Source: JAODBJ01 sp963782465
GTDB taxonomy: Bacteria; Actinomycetota; Acidimicrobiia; IMCC26256; PALSA-610
DNA: 64,000 bases
Reading direction: 5' to 3'
Assembly (NCBI GenBank): GCA_963782465.1
Contig: CAWAJR010000005.1
Coordinates: 1 to 64,000, forward strand
Positions 61,284 to 64,000 of this stretch are shown here, piece by piece; position 1 is the stretch's first letter; each line of letters begins with the position of its first letter. Below the pieces are notes generated by a model that saw nothing but the letters and a program-made list of their open reading frames with translations, searched no databases and was not told the DNA's origin. Both the position numbers and the translations under genes were made by a program.

Positions 61284-63827
61284 ATGGGGAGCCCCGAAGC
61301 GACACGACTGCCGCGCGCCGTGCTACCGCGCCGCTACGACCTCACGATCGCCACGGATCTCGGCGCGGCCACGTTCACGGGTGAGGTCGTGATCCTGCTC
61401 GACGTCGTCACGGCGACGAACGAGATCGTGCTCAACGCACACGACCTCGCGATCGGCGCGGTGCAGGTGGCACAGGCCGGCGAATCGATCCCGAACAGTG
61501 TGCGGATCGAACACGACGACGAGCAAGTGCGCATCGCCGTCGGGCGTGAACTGGTCCCGGGCGACGCCGTGCTGTCGTGCACCTTCGACGGCCGCCTGCA
61601 CGACGACCTCGTCGGGTTCTACCGAAGCATCTACACCGACGACGCCGGCAACGAGCACACCGTCGCCGCGACGCAATTCGAGGCGACCCACGCGCGGCGC
61701 GCCTTCCCGTGCTTCGACGAACCCGATTTCAAGGCCGTGTTCGGCACGACGCTCGTCGTCCCGGAACACCTGCTCGCGCTGTCGAACACGACCGAGATCA
61801 AACGCGAAACCGTCGGCGACGGGACGGCGCGGGTCACCTTCGCCGATTCGATGCCGATGTCGACGTACCTCGTCGCGTTCGTCGTCGGCCCGCTCGATCT
61901 CACACCGGCCGTTGAGGTCGAAGGGATCCCGCTGCGCGTCGCGCACGTGCCGGGAAAGGCTCACCTCACCGCCTGGGCAGTAGAGGTTGCGAGCTTCGCC
62001 GTCGCGCACTTCAACAACTACTACGGGATCGCGTACCCGGGCGACAAGCTCGATCTGGTCGCGCTCCCCGACTTCGCGTTCGGCGCCATGGAGAACCTCG
62101 GGTGCGTCACGTTCCGCGAGTCGCTGCTGCTCGCCGACCCCGACCACGCGACGCAAGCCGAGCTCGCGCAAGCTGCGCTCACGATCGTGCACGAGATCGC
62201 GCACATGTGGTTCGGCGACCTCGTCACCATGAAGTGGTGGAACGGCATCTGGCTGAATGAAGCGTTCGCGACGTTCATGGAGCACGCCGGTGTCGACGCG
62301 TTCCGCCCCGAGTGGTGCACCTGGGACGACTTCTCGATTTCGCGCACCGGTGCGTTCGAGGTCGACGCGCTGTCGAGCACGCGCCCGGTCGAGTACGAGG
62401 TGCACAGCCCCGAAGATGCCGACGGCATGTTCGACGTCCTCACCTACCAGAAGGGTGGGTCGGTCGTTCGCATGCTCGAGCAGTACCTCGGTGAGGGACC
62501 GTTCCGTAGCGGCGTGCAGCAGTACCTCGAGCGTTACCGCTACGGCAACACCGAGACCACCGACCTGTGGGACGCGATCGAGAAGGCCACCGGTCGCCCG
62601 GCGCGCCGCATCATGGACTCGTGGATCTTCCAACCCGGGTTCCCGCTGCTCGCGGTTTCGATCGACGGGCCGCGAGCGTCGTTCCGGCAGCATCGCTTCG
62701 GCTACGGCACAACGGAGCGCGCCGGGACCTGGTCCATCCCGGTGATCGCGAGTGCGTCGGTCGACGGGAAGCTGGTCGAGGAGCGCATCCTCGTCGAGCA
62801 CGAATCGGTGACGCACGACTTCGGCGGCACCATCGACTGGTTGCTCGCGAACGTGGGCGCCCACGGTTTCTACCGCGTCGCGTACGAAACGGGTGCCGCC
62901 GAAGCATTGCTCGAACGGGCCGCGCTGTCGCCGGTCGAGCGTTATGCCCTCGTCGACGACCTCTTCGCCGCCATGCTCGGCGGCGTCGCCCACGCCGACG
63001 AATTCCTGTCGTTCTGCCGCCGGTTCGCGGGCGAGCGCGACCTCGTGGTGTGGCGGGTCATCGTCGGCCGCCTCCGGTTGCTCGCTCGCTTCGTGCCCGA
63101 CGCCGACCAGGACGCGTTCCGGCGCGTCGTGCACGACTTGTTGCTCCCCGCGGCGCAGGAGTTGGGCTGGGAACCGGTCGACGGTGAGCCGGGCCGCCGT
63201 CGTGAACTGCGTTCGACCGTGCTCGAGGCACTCGGAACGATCGCCGACGACCCCGCAACCATCGGTCGTGCGCGCGAGGTGCACGCCGGCGTGCTGTCGG
63301 GCGCGGACGGCATCGACCCCGATGTCGCCGCGGCGACGGTTTCGATCGTCTCGCACCACGGCACCGACGACGACTTCGAGGCGTTCGTCGCTCGCTTCCA
63401 CGCCGCGGCAACGCCGCAGGAGCAGTTGCGCTACCTGTACGCGCTCGGGCAGTTCCCCACCGAAGCCCTCGTACAACGGGCGCTCGATCTCGCCGCGTCG
63501 AATGAGGTCCGGAGCCAGAGCGCGCCGTTCCTCCTGCAGCGAGCCTTGCGCAACCGCGCGCACGGCGCGTACGCGTGGGCGTTCGTGCGCGACCACTGGA
63601 GCGAGTTCGTCGAACGTTTCCCGTCGAACCTCATCGTGCGGATGATCGAAGGAGCGCTGTGGCTGCTCGACGACGCGACGGTCGCCGACGTCACCGCGTT
63701 CCTCGCCGGGCACCCCTTCGCGCAGGGCGAGCGCACGATCAACCAGCACGTCGAACGGCTGCACGTGCACCTCGCCACCCGCCATCGCGAAGCAGACCGG
63801 CTCGGCGCCGCGCTGCGGTCGTCGTAG
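61284..63827 (+). CDS. M1-family metallo-aminopeptidase (PepN-like)
   Basis: An 847-residue zinc aminopeptidase that removes N-terminal residues from peptides. The substrate motif GAMEN is at residues 267-271 and the zinc site HEIAH at 303-307, with the third ligand Glu at about 326 in WLNEAFATFMEHAG. The C-terminal half is an ERAP1_C-like helical domain. No signal peptide is seen, so it is cytoplasmic. The ATG 61284 start gives the full family length. No frameshift is visible. Confidence 0.92.
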   Translation: MGSPEATRLPRAVLPRRYDLTIATDLGAATFTGEVVILLDVVTATNEIVLNAHDLAIGAVQVAQAGESIPNSVRIEHDDEQVRIAVGRELVPGDAVLSCTFDGRLHDDLVGFYRSIYTDDAGNEHTVAATQFEATHARRAFPCFDEPDFKAVFGTTLVVPEHLLALSNTTEIKRETVGDGTARVTFADSMPMSTYLVAFVVGPLDLTPAVEVEGIPLRVAHVPGKAHLTAWAVEVASFAVAHFNNYYGIAYPGDKLDLVALPDFAFGAMENLGCVTFRESLLLADPDHATQAELAQAALTIVHEIAHMWFGDLVTMKWWNGIWLNEAFATFMEHAGVDAFRPEWCTWDDFSISRTGAFEVDALSSTRPVEYEVHSPEDADGMFDVLTYQKGGSVVRMLEQYLGEGPFRSGVQQYLERYRYGNTETTDLWDAIEKATGRPARRIMDSWIFQPGFPLLAVSIDGPRASFRQHRFGYGTTERAGTWSIPVIASASVDGKLVEERILVEHESVTHDFGGTIDWLLANVGAHGFYRVAYETGAAEALLERAALSPVERYALVDDLFAAMLGGVAHADEFLSFCRRFAGERDLVVWRVIVGRLRLLARFVPDADQDAFRRVVHDLLLPAAQELGWEPVDGEPGRRRELRSTVLEALGTIADDPATIGRAREVHAGVLSGADGIDPDVAAATVSIVSHHGTDDDFEAFVARFHAAATPQEQLRYLYALGQFPTEALVQRALDLAASNEVRSQSAPFLLQRALRNRAHGAYAWAFVRDHWSEFVERFPSNLIVRMIEGALWLLDDATVADVTAFLAGHPFAQGERTINQHVERLHVHLATRHREADRLGAALRSS

Positions 63828-63841
63828 ACGGGCAGCCGGGC

Positions 63842-64000
63842 ATGGAGATCATCAACTTCGGTGACGATCCCGGTACCGCGATCACCGAGTTCGCGTCGCA
63901 CGGCGCGACCAGCATCGACCTCGGCAACGGTGGCGGCGACGCGCACGTATATGTCGTGCACCTCGAAGCGGGCGGCGAGATCGGCCCCCACACCGCCGGG
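63842..64000 (+). CDS. Cupin-like protein, truncated by window end
   Basis: The first 53 residues of a small protein: VYVVHLEAGGEIGPHTAG at the end of the window matches the start of a cupin motif 1 (G-x5-H-x-H...), and the preceding beta-rich stretch also fits. The rest lies outside the window, so the fold is provisional. It begins 15 bases after the aminopeptidase stop. Confidence 0.55.
   Translation, partial: MEIINFGDDPGTAITEFASHGATSIDLGNGGGDAHVYVVHLEAGGEIGPHTAG

Overview
This window is 64 kb of high-GC actinobacterial DNA, most likely from an Acidimicrobiia-type member of the Actinomycetota. The evidence is family content: an F420-type luciferase-like oxidoreductase, a mycothiol-dependent DinB/maleylpyruvate isomerase-type protein, a DUF3052 protein, a complete-looking menaquinone set except menC, many fatty-acyl-CoA genes, and secreted proteins with GYW...DGGVF...FGDA-type repeats. 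No rRNA, intact tRNA or CRISPR array was seen. The lineage is inferred, not proven.

Bases 1 to about 4533 are a mobile element. A 39-bp terminal inverted repeat (1-39 against 4493-4531, 36/39 matching) encloses an IS1595-type transposase, a DNA methyltransferase with a C-terminal PD-(D/E)XK-like nuclease domain, and several small unknown genes. The element is visibly less GC-rich than its surroundings. The window starts inside its left end.

4.6-16 kb holds metabolic and regulatory genes: a sulfatase, thioesterase, F420-type oxidoreductase, desaturase with a divergent TetR regulator, an SRAP protein, a second TetR with its operator, a GNAT acetyltransferase, an MFS transporter and a 1-Cys peroxiredoxin. 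16-31 kb holds fatty-acyl and redox genes (two AMP-forming CoA ligases, nitronate monooxygenase-like protein, acyl-CoA dehydrogenase, carotenoid oxygenase, a UbiA prenyltransferase), a class B penicillin-binding protein and a secreted glucosaminidase. 31-40 kb has a Rieske-ThDP fusion enzyme, MOSC protein, two crotonases, a CHAP-domain secreted protein, an LCP cell-wall ligase and an MFS transporter.

40.6-48.8 kb is the menaquinone region: a MerR regulator, then menG, menF, menD (reverse), menH, menA (reverse), menB (reverse) and menE. The MerR promoter and the menB/menE divergent promoter share a GGGAGTGAWCACTCC palindrome, so one regulator probably controls both. 49-55 kb is an amino-acid or amide catabolic run (D-threonine aldolase-like, two tandem amidases, an AtuA pair). 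55-64 kb has a degenerate GGDEF plus HDOD pair, a flippase and fused glycosyltransferase for surface polysaccharide, an M1 aminopeptidase and a truncated cupin-like gene.

Two cross-cutting points matter to any user of this annotation. First, about fourteen otherwise conserved genes are split by a one-base frameshift, mostly a lost G or C in a short run; this looks like consensus error, so these genes are annotated as single CDSs spanning the break. Second, three convergent gene pairs end in long perfect or near-perfect hairpins that contain the stop codons; two of them are exact inverted copies of the same 37-bp palindrome 39 kb apart.
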